A stretch of DNA of 64,000 bases, taken from positions 124,001-188,000 of the forward strand of contig NZ_QKUF01000003.1 of NCBI RefSeq assembly GCF_003253565.1, read 5' to 3'. Below are positions 43,243 through 52,507 of the stretch, one piece after another (within the stretch, counting starts at the first letter, position 1; each line of letters begins with the position of its first letter). Made by a program: the position numbers and the translations under genes. The notes under the pieces were generated by a model. That model was not told the DNA's origin. It searched no databases and saw only the letters and a list, made by a program, of their open reading frames with translations. Source of the DNA: Thermosporothrix hazakensis. GTDB taxonomy: Bacteria > Chloroflexota > Ktedonobacteria > Ktedonobacterales > Ktedonobacteraceae.

Positions 43243-44058
43243 CTAGCGTTTGGGTGAGTGCGCTATCAGCAGACCGGTGGGTTTCTGAATCCGAAGCGCC
43301 CCTTTTTGTGCGATTTCCTTTGCAATGATCTGTTGAAGCTTTGTTTTCTGCTCGGGTGTCAGCGTTTCTCCTGTTGCGCCCGAGAGGATGTAGTTGAGCA
43401 ATGGTTCTGTCTCTGTCACAACCAGTTGATCGCGATAGCCGTCACCGGTGACCTCGTGGAAGTAGTGTGCTAACTCCTTGTAGCCAGATTCCAGCGTGAA
43501 GCCGTCACCGCTCTCATTGCCAAACAGGTCTGTATCAGTGGCCCCGACCAGCTGAAGCAACTGTCTGATTTCCAGCAGGTATCCTTTACCACTTGTCGCT
43601 GCATAGAGCGTGCCGTTTGGTTTGAGGACACGGCAAATCTCATGCAGGGCGCGGGCTCGATTGGGCACATGGTAGAGCATATGGTTTGCAATGACGACGT
43701 CCAGGCTTTGATCTGCAAACGGAATTGATTGTGCGTCGATGATACGGAACGTGAAGAGCCGTTCTTTGCCCTGAAGGTTTTGCTGTGTTTCCTGGAGCAT
43801 GCCTACGGAGAAGTCCGAGAGAGTGATGTGCCAGCTCGGATTGAGCCGATCGAGGTTATTTGTCCAGAGTTGCCCGGTACCACAGCCCAGTTCGAGAATA
43901 GCGCTTTCCGGCTCAAGCTTGAGGTGGTCAAAGATCCAGCGATGGAAATTGTATTTGTTCTGACTGAAGCGGGTGTGTAGCTGAATACGGGCGTTGAGCT
44001 TGCTTCCATTACAATACTGCTTGGTGAGCAGGTACTTTTGATCCGCAATTGCTGTCAT
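43243..44058 (-). CDS. Class I SAM-dependent methyltransferase
   Basis: A 271-residue methyltransferase of the Methyltransf_11/25 type. The S-adenosylmethionine site is seen in ILELGCGTGQLW (motif I) near residue 55, DFSVGML (motif II), and LDVVIANHMLYHVPN (motif IV). The LHEICRVLKPNGTLYAAT stretch is the post-motif. The C-terminal part is a helical substrate lid. The start at 44058 has a weak AAGAAG; ATG at 44115 is an alternative. Acceptor is unknown; no cofactor- or lipid-biosynthesis gene is adjacent. Confidence 0.85.
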   Translation of the reverse strand: MTAIADQKYLLTKQYCNGSKLNARIQLHTRFSQNKYNFHRWIFDHLKLEPESAILELGCGTGQLWTNNLDRLNPSWHITLSDFSVGMLQETQQNLQGKERLFTFRIIDAQSIPFADQSLDVVIANHMLYHVPNRARALHEICRVLKPNGTLYAATSGKGYLLEIRQLLQLVGATDTDLFGNESGDGFTLESGYKELAHYFHEVTGDGYRDQLVVTETEPLLNYILSGATGETLTPEQKTKLQQIIAKEIAQKGALRIQKPTGLLIAHSPKR

Positions 44059-44233
44059 CGCTTCTTGCGTTGCGACCCTTCGTATCGATGGGGAAAGGGT
44101 CGCGCCTCCTTTCATCCAGCCCCACTGGCAATTTTGTATATTTCTTTAGAGAAAGCTTACCATCTTCTGGAAAGAAGCTCAACAAACTCGCCTGTCAAGT
44201 AGGAAAAATTTATTCTTTTCCTGATAAAACAGT

Positions 44234-44875
44234 TTAATTCATGTAATCCCGTGGCTGAATCAGGTTATGTTCTACTGCATAGGCGGCAGCCTCGCTGCGG
44301 CGCGAGAGCCCGAGCTTCTCTAGAATATGGCTGACATGGTTACGAGCCGTTTTTTCGCTGACGGAAAGCTGCTCGGCGATCTGCTTGTTGGTGAGGCCAC
44401 GCGCAACAAGCGTCAGTACCTCGCGCTCTCGTTCGGTCAATTCGTTGCCGGGAGCCTGCTTGATAATTTGTTGCGCTTTCCGTGGATCGAGCAAGCTTTG
44501 TCCGGCAGCGATGGCACGGATAGCCTTGAGTAGCTCATTGCGGCTAACATTCTTCAAAAGATAGCCGCTCGCGCCCGCCATAACGGAGGCCAGCACCGCT
44601 TTATCATCGGTATACGAGGTAATCATCAGGATACGGATATGCGGGAACTGGCTTTTGATCTCGCGGCAGGCCTTGATGCCGTCCATCTTCTCCATCCGAA
44701 CATCAAGCAGGATGACATCCGGGGAGAGCAGACCTGCTTTCGCGACTGCTTCAGCACCATTGCTGGCTTCACCTACGATGGTAATATCGGTTTCCAGCTC
44801 AAAGGCGGCACGCATGCCCAGGCGAACGACTTCATGATCATCGACGAGCATCAGGCGGATCTTAGGATGTGACAT
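44234..44875 (-). CDS. NarL/LuxR-family response regulator
   Basis: A 213-residue response regulator. The receiver has VDDH, the phosphoacceptor in VILLDVRM (about residue 56) and the Lys in GYLLKNV (about 106). The output domain is a LuxR-type HTH: LTEREREVLTLVARGLTNKQIAEQLSVSEKT in overlapping motifs, with VxxHVSHILEKLG at the end. GAGGAGAACATCC precedes the ATG at 44875. It overlaps the end of the sensor kinase by 14 bases, which makes them a cognate pair. Confidence 0.93.
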   Translation of the reverse strand: MSHPKIRLMLVDDHEVVRLGMRAAFELETDITIVGEASNGAEAVAKAGLLSPDVILLDVRMEKMDGIKACREIKSQFPHIRILMITSYTDDKAVLASVMAGASGYLLKNVSRNELLKAIRAIAAGQSLLDPRKAQQIIKQAPGNELTEREREVLTLVARGLTNKQIAEQLSVSEKTARNHVSHILEKLGLSRRSEAAAYAVEHNLIQPRDYMN

Positions 44876-46826
44876 GGATGTTCTCCTCTGGTTGTATTGT
44901 GAGGTTGGTGCTAAGACGCCTCTCGGGTGAAACGGGTAAGCAGAGCCATATCTGGACGCCTCCATTTGGGCTGGAACGCATGGTCAGGGTGCCGCCGACT
45001 TCTTCGGCGCGTTCACGCATACTGTTCAATCCATGACCGGAATAGATCGGTGTCCCGTTCCTGTCAGCGCTATCGTCATCTGGCTTCATGCCCTTCCCGT
45101 TATCGCTGATAGTGACCTCAATCGTGTCCGGATCGTAACACAGCGAGACAGAAATTGTCGAGGCCTCAGCATGTTTATAGGCGTTGGTCAGTGCCTCTTG
45201 AACGATACGGAACGTCGCGGTACTGGTCTGTTCCCAGGCATGCCTGTCTCGCTCTCGCAGGTGTGCCTCCTGTTCCTCGTTTTCAATTGTGAGCTGTGTC
45301 CGGAGCCCGCTGATGGTCTCAAACTCGCTGAGCTGGTTGGAAATCATCTGTGTCAGGGTCGTTGTGCCACTGAGCAGTGGTTTGAGCGAGAACATATAGG
45401 TTCGCGTTTCCCAGAGGGCCTGTTTTGAGATGGTGACAAGGTGCTTCAGACGTGCCACAAGTGGAGAGAGCATTTCCGCCTGACTTGCCGAGGTCTCCAT
45501 AATGTTCTGGGCCTGAGCGACACAGGTTTCAGCATGGATACTGAGAATATAGATATGCTGTGCTACACCATCGTGAATCTCGCGAGCAATCCTGCGTCGC
45601 TCGGCGATGGCGGCAAGCTGCACCGTCTGTTCTGTCAGGCGGATATTTTCCAGGGCGGTGAGAAGCTGGTTGCCAGTAATTTTGAGATAATCGATGTAGC
45701 GATAGGCAAGCGGTGTTCGTCGTCGGCTCTCGGCACCCAGAATAAGCTGTAATGAACCTTCTTTCGTGATAGGGATATACAGACGCGAGATTTTGTAGCT
45801 GCCATTGAGCGCTGACGTCTGTGTGGTGAACGTATTCAGGATGCGTTTGTGCCGCAAGACATGTTCAAGAAGCTCCTCATTGACCGGAGGAAGGTGGTGT
45901 GTGCCATCAGAGTTCTCATAGACCTCGGCGATGGCTTGAGCAGATCCCTGCTCGGGTGTGTGGATCAGCGCAATCAGTACGCGGTGGAAGTGCCCGCCCA
46001 GGCGAATAAGCTGTATGCTTTGCTGAATCAGGCGTTTTTTATCGTGAGCCTCTTGCAGAAGAATCTCGCCAATCCGGAGCTGGGCCCGCTGGATACGGAA
46101 GCTGGCCTGAAGGTTACGCAGGTTCTGTGTGTAGCTTGAGAGCAGTGACACAACAAAGGCTGCCAGCGTCGCTGCAACAGGAGCATCGATTAAAGATCCG
46201 GTGATATCGATAACATTGGCATGATAGGTGTTGTCGTATGGCGGGAAGAAGATGCCAAGTATGATAAAGAGATCATAGCCGAGCGCGGTTGCAATGCCTC
46301 CACGATAGCGATAGGAGAGAGCCGCTGCAAACGCGGTTGAGATGCCATAGCGATAGAAGGGCGAGGCCGTACCAAAGTTGGGAGCCGGGGAGAAGGGCCC
46401 ACTTAAATACGTTGCCATGCCACAGATGACAAGGTCCAGAACGTGAACACCAACACGCCAGGTGGGGCTATCAAAGTTTCCGAGTGGCGTAAAGATGTTT
46501 TCGTCCTCGTCCTCATCAACAAGCTTACGTCCTTGCAGGAAGCGCGGCAGGCGTAGCGCTGGCAGGAGGGGCTGAATAATAGGGGCGTACAGGGTCACGA
46601 TCAACGTTTGAATGAAGGTGACGCCTAGCAAGACCAGGCTGACTTTATAGCCGGTTCTCTGGGTGTAGACAGGGTTGGCGTGAGAGCCAACAAGCAGGAT
46701 GAGCGCGTAGAGCCACATGCTCCAACGCCAGACAAGGAAGAAATAGCCTGGAGTGGTGCGCAGACGACGCCCGGTGCTTCCAGGAAAGGCTTTCAGCAGT
46801 TTGCGAAAGGTTTTCATAAAACTCAT
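44862..46826 (-). CDS. Membrane sensor histidine kinase, NarL-system type (HisKA_3)
   Basis: A 654-residue sensor. The N-terminal part (about 1-245) has about six membrane helices. A GAF-like cytoplasmic domain (about 250-400) follows, then the HisKA_3 phosphoacceptor region RRRIAREIHDGVAQHIYIL with H at about residue 427. The ATPase domain has FRIVQEALTNAYKHAEAS (N-box), VTISDNGKGMK (D-box) and GHGLNSMRERAEEVGG. The ATG at 46826 is preceded by AAAGAGAAC, and a promoter lies 60-90 bases upstream. It is read through into its response regulator. The signal is unknown. Confidence 0.92.
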   Translation of the reverse strand: MSFMKTFRKLLKAFPGSTGRRLRTTPGYFFLVWRWSMWLYALILLVGSHANPVYTQRTGYKVSLVLLGVTFIQTLIVTLYAPIIQPLLPALRLPRFLQGRKLVDEDEDENIFTPLGNFDSPTWRVGVHVLDLVICGMATYLSGPFSPAPNFGTASPFYRYGISTAFAAALSYRYRGGIATALGYDLFIILGIFFPPYDNTYHANVIDITGSLIDAPVAATLAAFVVSLLSSYTQNLRNLQASFRIQRAQLRIGEILLQEAHDKKRLIQQSIQLIRLGGHFHRVLIALIHTPEQGSAQAIAEVYENSDGTHHLPPVNEELLEHVLRHKRILNTFTTQTSALNGSYKISRLYIPITKEGSLQLILGAESRRRTPLAYRYIDYLKITGNQLLTALENIRLTEQTVQLAAIAERRRIAREIHDGVAQHIYILSIHAETCVAQAQNIMETSASQAEMLSPLVARLKHLVTISKQALWETRTYMFSLKPLLSGTTTLTQMISNQLSEFETISGLRTQLTIENEEQEAHLRERDRHAWEQTSTATFRIVQEALTNAYKHAEASTISVSLCYDPDTIEVTISDNGKGMKPDDDSADRNGTPIYSGHGLNSMRERAEEVGGTLTMRSSPNGGVQIWLCLPVSPERRLSTNLTIQPEENIHVTS

Positions 46827-46887
46827 ATGTTCTCTTTTTGCATGCAAAGTCTATACATATGCTGTTGTATAAAGTAGTGCTATGAGA

Positions 46888-46916
46888 AGTATGCAACTTT
46901 TCAAAGGCCGTGTCAA
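46888..46916 (-). promoter_or_regulatory. Promoter for the sensor kinase/response regulator operon
   Basis: On the minus strand TTGACA (46911-46916) and CATACT (46888-46893) are separated by 17 bp, about 60 bases before the kinase start. On the plus strand the same stretch contains GCCGT/ACGGC with six T, a weak terminator-like hairpin. The rest of 46917-47159 shows no gene. Confidence 0.55.
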
Positions 46917-47159
46917 CAGACGGCTTTTTTGCTACAATAGAAGGGACGTTGTACGGGAGCTGTCTATTCTTTGCTGGCTGCTGTTGGCAGAGTGTAGGGT
47001 GTATGTGATATGGTAATGATACACATAGCTGATTCCGTTTTGTCAGGACAAAGAAAGAACAGATAACAAAGGTCTCCTCTTTCAACTGATCTGGCAACCC
47101 AAGCGGAACGAAGCCTTTGCAATGTTGTTTGACTAGAACGGAAGGGACGGTTTATCATC

Positions 47160-47603
47160 GTGGAAAAAGCCAAACGCAAACGTACCTCGTTGATGGCTAT
47201 ACTTGGCGATCTCAACCGACCTTTGCGCGTACGCCCGGTTCGTTATATGGGCCGTGAATGGTGGGCTATCGATCCAGAGGACATATGGCCTGGTATGGTC
47301 ATGGATCTGCGTCGCTTGGGTTTCGAGGCTATGGCTATGGGAGATGAAGTTCTGGTACGTGAAAGCATGCCAGCTCTTGAAGCTCCTGTGGATGGCTCGA
47401 TGTATCCTGGTGGACTAAAGCCTTTCCCGTCGGTTCATCCAACAATCCGTATTCGGAAAGATGCGTATTCCACTCGCTATTCTGGATTATCCTATCTGGA
47501 TGAGGAAGAAGATGAGCTGGAACCGACGGATTTAAGCTATGATGATCTTTTGCCCGACGAGGAAGAGGATATAGAGCTCTCAGAGCAAGAATACAGGGCC
47601 TGA
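47160..47603 (+). CDS. Conserved-looking acidic protein of unknown function
   Basis: A 147-residue protein. The first 30 residues are basic (KAKRKRTSLM), the middle part (RPVRYMGREWWAIDPEDIWPGMVMDL) looks like a compact folded domain, and the last 40 residues are strongly acidic (for example DEEEDELEPTDL, then PDEEEDIEL). No family recognised. The GTG start at 47160 has GAAGGGA rather far upstream. An acidic tail can mask a basic partner or a nucleic-acid surface; this is only a possibility. Confidence 0.6.
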   Translation: MEKAKRKRTSLMAILGDLNRPLRVRPVRYMGREWWAIDPEDIWPGMVMDLRRLGFEAMAMGDEVLVRESMPALEAPVDGSMYPGGLKPFPSVHPTIRIRKDAYSTRYSGLSYLDEEEDELEPTDLSYDDLLPDEEEDIELSEQEYRA

Positions 47604-47804
47604 TTGCCCGATATCCTCTCACAATAGATACCATATTCCCCCTTTGCAGGTGTTCTCGAGCGCGAGAATGGCTTGTAGAGGGGACAATATGTCCTCTCTT
47701 CTCCGACTTTCCCTCTGCTTCAACCCCCTATCGGTGTGTACCTCCACAGGTGTTGGTTCGTGTCTTAATCATGGCTGATACCGTTTGAAGGAGGAATCAA
47801 CAAG

Positions 47805-48272
47805 ATGAAGAATCAGGAACGAGAACCATATAAACAGTATGATACCGAGCGAGAAGATCAGGAAGAGTATGAGCAGGAACGGAAGAAGATGAACCGTCTG
47901 GATGAGGTGACACCGCAGAATGACCCTCATCTGTTTGGGGCGAGTGAAGATGCCGCTGATTATAGTTTCCGTGGACCGCATGGCGAGTACGCTGAAGAGA
48001 AAGCACCGGACCAGTATGGTCCACAAGATCAGTTTGGTGATGTAGACAACCAGGACCCATACTCAAACCTCGATCAAGAAGATACGCTTGCGGAGGAGGA
48101 GGAGCCTTCAACCGATCCCCGCGGCGAAGATCCCACACGTACGCCGACCGGTGAAGAGCCCTATGGCCTTGATGAGCCTCTTGCAAAACCCGGTCAGCGC
48201 AGTAATGTTGGGCGTGACCGCGATAAGTATGGAACGAAAGGATTTCAGGATCAATATGACGGCTCGTTCTAA
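47805..48272 (+). CDS. Acidic, low-complexity (disordered) protein
   Basis: A 155-residue hydrophilic protein rich in Glu, Asp, Gln, Tyr, Pro and Arg, with no hydrophobic core and no membrane segment. Repeated short blocks such as QYGPQDQFG, DPYSNLDQ and KYGTKGFQDQYDG suggest intrinsic disorder. The start is well supported by GAAGGAGG. No family recognised. It follows another acidic protein. Between them (47604-47804) there is a TTCTCG/CGAGAA hairpin near 47653 but no gene. Confidence 0.6.
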   Translation: MKNQEREPYKQYDTEREDQEEYEQERKKMNRLDEVTPQNDPHLFGASEDAADYSFRGPHGEYAEEKAPDQYGPQDQFGDVDNQDPYSNLDQEDTLAEEEEPSTDPRGEDPTRTPTGEEPYGLDEPLAKPGQRSNVGRDRDKYGTKGFQDQYDGSF

Positions 48273-48414
48273 GCGGGCGCCCGTGCGGGTTGACGGTAGA
48301 GCTTTGCTCTGCCGCCTGTAGCCTGCATGTCTGCTCCCTGGCTCTCTTTTCATGGTGGTATGCTATAATGAAATAGAGTCGCCGTTTAGAGCAATTATAG
48401 TCAAGGAGTGATAC

Positions 48415-49425
48415 ATGCAGAAGGACTCGCAGCAGGAAAAGCAGTATGACTCATACTCTTCTGAAGACAATGCAGCCTTGCAATCTGGCCTCTTTGGAGG
48501 CTCCCTTGTCATCTCAGAGTCCCCGGATGCGGAGGAGACAGCTTCTCCCTCTCCACACCATTCAAGCCAGCTAACAGATCAAACGAGCCTGGCCGCATGT
48601 GCCCTTCCTTATCGTCAGGAGTTACTAGTGCGGGGAAAGTCGCATTATACTGTGACATGCTTCCTTTCCGACTTGAAGATGTTCAGTGAACATATGGGCC
48701 CGGATACTCCTGTAGGACGGATTGTGAAGGAAGATTTGACGGATTGGCTGATGAAGCTCAAGTTCGGTTCTCCCGGTCATGTCCCAGCCCCGAAGACAAT
48801 GGCACGGCGCGTTACCTTTCTCAAGAATTTTTTCTCCTGGTTAGCACGTGAAGGAGTGCTGAAAGAAGATCCTTCGGCGAGTCTGGTTTTAGAGCGTCCC
48901 CTTCCTCCTTTGCCGGAGTTGCTCTATGCCGACGAATTGAGACGTTTACTTCAGGCTGCTTCAGAAGATGCCCGGTGTCACTGCCTGGTGTACCTGACGC
49001 TCTACGCCGGGCTGAAGAAAGAAGAGGTAATGCGCTTAAAAGTCAACCACGTTGATCTGACTGACCCGCTTCACCCCTTGATCACGATCCAGTTCCCTTC
49101 ATCCAGTGGTAAACAACATCGAGAACGTCGCCTGGTCCTTCCCGCCGAATTTACTCGCATTTTCCATCGTTATCGGGAAGAATACCATATTGTCGAAGAT
49201 GTTTTTAAGTGCACTGATCGAAATCTCAACTATATTCTGGCGCGAGCAGTGAAGGACGCAGGTATTCAAAAACGCGTCACGCTTCAGTTGCTGCGTGATA
49301 CCTTTGCGGTGGAACAATTGCGAGCCGGTGTTCCTCCCGAAGCGCTCCGTGAGAAACTGGGGTTATCAGAGGAAGCATGGCTTGAGTCTCGCGAGAAATA
49401 CCGCCGTCTGGCATTCCCGAAATAG
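48415..49425 (+). CDS. Tyrosine recombinase-fold protein with degenerate active site
   Basis: A 336-residue protein. A long disordered N-terminus (1-60) is followed by a SAM-like core-binding domain (about 65-155) and a phage-integrase catalytic fold (about 165-330). Compared with XerC/XerD, Arg I in GLR is Lys201 (AGLKKEEV), the first His of the HxxR box is Gln291 (LQLLR), and His III of LGH is Leu317. Arg294 and Tyr329 remain. Cleavage is therefore unlikely, although DNA binding could remain. No att site or mobile element is nearby. Promoter and ribosome binding site (AAGGAG) precede the ATG. Confidence 0.82.
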   Translation: MQKDSQQEKQYDSYSSEDNAALQSGLFGGSLVISESPDAEETASPSPHHSSQLTDQTSLAACALPYRQELLVRGKSHYTVTCFLSDLKMFSEHMGPDTPVGRIVKEDLTDWLMKLKFGSPGHVPAPKTMARRVTFLKNFFSWLAREGVLKEDPSASLVLERPLPPLPELLYADELRRLLQAASEDARCHCLVYLTLYAGLKKEEVMRLKVNHVDLTDPLHPLITIQFPSSSGKQHRERRLVLPAEFTRIFHRYREEYHIVEDVFKCTDRNLNYILARAVKDAGIQKRVTLQLLRDTFAVEQLRAGVPPEALREKLGLSEEAWLESREKYRRLAFPK

Positions 49426-49431
49426 GAGGTA

Positions 49432-49473
49432 AGCAGAGTGCAGGGCGTTTTTTATTGTCCTGCACTCTCTGCT
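49432..49473. terminator. Bidirectional terminator
   Basis: AGCAGAGTGCAGG and CCTGCACTCTCTGCT pair over about 13 bp with a T-rich loop. It lies between the convergent recombinase-like gene and the zinc-ribbon membrane protein gene. Confidence 0.6.
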
Positions 49474-49990
49474 ACATGGGAAACCGGGGATAGCGCTGAT
49501 AGTAGCGCTTGCGCAGCACCCTGCTGAGGAGCAGCGCATTGAGTAGAATAGCCGCCATTGCCAGTGGTCCCAGGCAGATCAGCCCGATACCAAAGGTAAA
49601 AATAGTCCCTAAGATCATGATCGGCCAGTACAGGAAAATGCTACCAAGCAATAAAAGGATGCCGGGAAGGGGTCTTCTGGCAAGGAGCCAGCCAATACCA
49701 AAGATACCAAGAAACGATAGAACTAATTCGAGGATGAGAGGATTAACCCCTCTGGGAGCAGTGGTGGAAACTGGTGGGATATACGCTGCTGTGTGAGATG
49801 CAGTGTAATAAGTGCTCTCGTTGTAGGTTGTGTCACCCTGTGGCCCCTGATAATGTTGTTCTATTGTGTCGTTTCTCATGCTGGCTTGCTGATAGTGAGT
49901 ATACCCTGTTGCGACGGCCGTTGGTTTGCCACAGGACGGACAAATAGCGGCGTGTTCTGATAGGTGCCTTCCGCAATACGTACACTGCAT
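49472..49990 (-). CDS. Zinc-ribbon membrane protein
   Basis: A 172-residue protein. The N-terminus is a four-cysteine ribbon, CTYCGRHLSEHAAICPSCGK. A linker of about 55 residues rich in Tyr, Thr and Gln follows, then two to three membrane helices (about 82-100, 110-128, 133-155). The C-terminus is basic. Such zinc-ribbon/TM proteins are common and poorly understood in Ktedonobacteria and Firmicutes. It may sense metal or act as an adaptor. The ATG at 49990 is preceded by AAAGGC. Confidence 0.72.
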   Translation of the reverse strand: MQCTYCGRHLSEHAAICPSCGKPTAVATGYTHYQQASMRNDTIEQHYQGPQGDTTYNESTYYTASHTAAYIPPVSTTAPRGVNPLILELVLSFLGIFGIGWLLARRPLPGILLLLGSIFLYWPIMILGTIFTFGIGLICLGPLAMAAILLNALLLSRVLRKRYYQRYPRFPM

Positions 49991-50053
49991 GGTGGGCCTT
50001 TGTCCTTTTGCTACACGTTTGATGTACTGTTTTTGTTCCTCAATGGAGAAATC

Positions 50054-52495
50054 TTATCCTGGATTGCAACTCCAACCCTGAGCACTGCTATGGATTTCTA
50101 CTGTTCCACTCTGGATAGTTTGTAAAGTATACCACGGTCCCGCCGGTGGGTGCTGAATAAGCGGGACGTCCTTTTCTCTGGCGCTTTGGGCTGCCGGAGT
50201 GATGATCAGATAGGATGGATGGGCTATCTGTAGCACGCTCTGAAGAGCTGATGGGAAGGCTTTCGTTGCGCTTCCCACGATTTGTACGATATCCGCCCGT
50301 AATGAATCTCTGATTTCCTCAATCTGGTTCAACGCATAACTACTCATGGCAGTTGCACCTAGAAAGAGCATACTGAACTGCGGCGTGACCAGTCTGAATA
50401 TCAGGCTGTTATCTCGAACCTCGTTGCTCCCCTGGTGTAATTCCTGCAAGGGCCAGAGTATGTGTAGTTCGCATAAGCTTCCCAGGGGAAGAATTGTTCC
50501 CCTGCTCACAGGTTGATAGTGCAGATTTCTCTCGTCTATAGTACGTCTCCATAAAGCGTAGGTTGCATCAGGATGAAGCATTCCTGCGTCTATTACTGTA
50601 TTGATATGGTATCTCTCCACAATAGTTTGTAAACCTGCAATGTGCTCTCGTCGCGGAGTAGTGAGCAGTAACATATCGAGTGTATGTCGCCAGAAAGGAA
50701 GGCGGCTATCTAGTTCGCGGGAAAGGAGAACCGGGTCAGCTCCCCCATCAATCAGCGCAAGTTTGTTGTCTTGCGTCTGAATCAAGATTGCTTGCCCTTG
50801 ATGTGTGGTCTCAGTGACGGGGAGAAACGTTACGGTGAGTTCGCCGCGGGCTGGAGGAAATGCTGCCAGCAAGCCGATACAGGGGAGCATTCCCGCGACA
50901 AGGACAAGACGCAGGAGCTTCCAGAGCGGTTGCTGCATGGGCTGCTGTGGTTGTTCTGCCGTAGTGGTAAGTGGGCGTAGCGCGATAATACCAGCCAGAA
51001 GTAGCATATAATAGGGGATCGCGAGCCCGGCGGGAAGCTCTCCGAGTGTGAGGCTGGCATAGGGGAGTTGAGCGCACCAGCGAATAACGGTGTCTGTATA
51101 CCAGAGGAGAGGCCAGGCAAGCCAGGCACAGATCTGTGCGAATGGCAGGAACACAAGACCCAGACCGCTGATTAGCAGGCCGAGCAACATCAAGGTCCCC
51201 ATTGGCGGCCCTGCCAGGACGTTCGCGAGAGGCGAGATCAGGGAAAATTGATGGAACGGAATCACCTGAATTGGAAGCGTTGCAAGTTGAGCGGCGAATG
51301 TGGTTGCCAGTGGTTCTTGCAACAAGGTACAGAGTGGAAGCTTGCGAAGTGGCCGCAAGAGCCAGAGCAGCACCGGGGTAAGCACGACCAGCCCCAGTGT
51401 TCCCGCAAAAGAGAGCAGAAACCCGATATCCCAGAGTAGAAAGGGATCAAAGAGAGTAAGGAGTAGCGCCGCAAAGGCCAGTGCAGTGTATACGTTGTAG
51501 ATGCGACCCATGCGCGATGCCAGCACAACCAGAGCACCCATCAGTGCCGCCCGCAATACGGCAGGACCAGCCCCACAGAGTATACTATAGAGGGCTATGC
51601 AGCTCAAACTGAGGAGACCGGTAAGCCATTGTCGCCAATCACGGAGCCGCTGCGCTGGCAGTGGTGACTTTCCCTTTCTGGGCTGAAGATAGCGAAAGCC
51701 TCTAGTCAGTAATCCGGTAAGCAGGGTAATCTGAAAGCCCGAGGGGGAAATCAGGTGCGTGGTATTGGTCAGACGAAGCGCTTCTTCAAGAGGTTGAAGC
51801 TCGGGTAGGCGCACATTGAGCAGAAGAGCAACGAGAAGCGATGCCTCTGGCTGCGGGAGTGTTTGTAACAGTATATGGACAAGGTGCATTCGCCACTGAT
51901 AGAGCGTTTTGAGCAGTATATTGCTTTCCTCATCCCGCACCATGATACGCGGAAATGACATACTCGCTTGAATGTCAGGTGAATGGGTGAACGGTAATTG
52001 AAGTTTGCCCCGAAGCTCAAGGCTGTCGCCATAGCTGGCTATGTAGGGATCATTCAGGGCAATTGCCCGAAGCTGAATAATGATCTTTCCCCGGGTTTCG
52101 TGCCACGTCTGTCCATCGTCTTCACTGAGCTGGTTCACAGTCACAATCAGGGTGCGACTTCGTTCATGAAGCCTCGGTTCATCTACGACGATGCCCCGAA
52201 GGCTGACCGACTGTTTCAGATAGTTGGTGAGCGCATAGGGATTATCGTGCTGTATCGCTGTTGTATAGCGCCACATACCCAGAAACAGGCAGAAACAACA
52301 GGCGAATAAGAGCCGATACAGGGGGAAGCGCCAGCAGAGGACGATGCTGGCGAACAAAACCCCCGAGGCAAGAAGAAACAGGGGAGCAGGCAAGCCAACA
52401 AAAGATGCGGCAAAAAGGCCGATATGCCATGCTCCCGCCAGAAGAACCAGTGTTAGTCCGCGCAGGTGTTCAAGAAGCCGCTGCTGATTGATCAT
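50054..52495 (-). CDS. comEC: ComEC/Rec2-family DNA uptake channel protein
   Basis: An 813-residue membrane protein. An N-terminal OB-like DUF4131 region (about 90-190) with LRGIVVDEP precedes the Competence domain with many helices (about 225-520; LTNTTHLISPSGFQITLL and SCIALYSILCGAGPAVLRAALM are family motifs). A C-terminal metallo-beta-lactamase-like domain (about 555-810) begins FLPVTETTHQGQAILIQT, with LALIDGG conserved. The usual HxHxDH segment reads TTPRREH, so metal ligands are missing there. In competence it imports single-stranded DNA. ATG at 52495 is chosen; GTG at 52504 is possible. It directly follows comEA. Confidence 0.9.
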   Translation of the reverse strand: MINQQRLLEHLRGLTLVLLAGAWHIGLFAASFVGLPAPLFLLASGVLFASIVLCWRFPLYRLLFACCFCLFLGMWRYTTAIQHDNPYALTNYLKQSVSLRGIVVDEPRLHERSRTLIVTVNQLSEDDGQTWHETRGKIIIQLRAIALNDPYIASYGDSLELRGKLQLPFTHSPDIQASMSFPRIMVRDEESNILLKTLYQWRMHLVHILLQTLPQPEASLLVALLLNVRLPELQPLEEALRLTNTTHLISPSGFQITLLTGLLTRGFRYLQPRKGKSPLPAQRLRDWRQWLTGLLSLSCIALYSILCGAGPAVLRAALMGALVVLASRMGRIYNVYTALAFAALLLTLFDPFLLWDIGFLLSFAGTLGLVVLTPVLLWLLRPLRKLPLCTLLQEPLATTFAAQLATLPIQVIPFHQFSLISPLANVLAGPPMGTLMLLGLLISGLGLVFLPFAQICAWLAWPLLWYTDTVIRWCAQLPYASLTLGELPAGLAIPYYMLLLAGIIALRPLTTTAEQPQQPMQQPLWKLLRLVLVAGMLPCIGLLAAFPPARGELTVTFLPVTETTHQGQAILIQTQDNKLALIDGGADPVLLSRELDSRLPFWRHTLDMLLLTTPRREHIAGLQTIVERYHINTVIDAGMLHPDATYALWRRTIDERNLHYQPVSRGTILPLGSLCELHILWPLQELHQGSNEVRDNSLIFRLVTPQFSMLFLGATAMSSYALNQIEEIRDSLRADIVQIVGSATKAFPSALQSVLQIAHPSYLIITPAAQSAREKDVPLIQHPPAGPWYTLQTIQSGTVEIHSSAQGWSCNPG

Positions 52496-52507
52496 GGTTT
52501 TCACTCG

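Noticed and set aside
48415..49425. An active integrase of a mobile element
   Set aside because: Several catalytic residues are missing, and there is no att repeat, tRNA end duplication, or phage or plasmid gene nearby.
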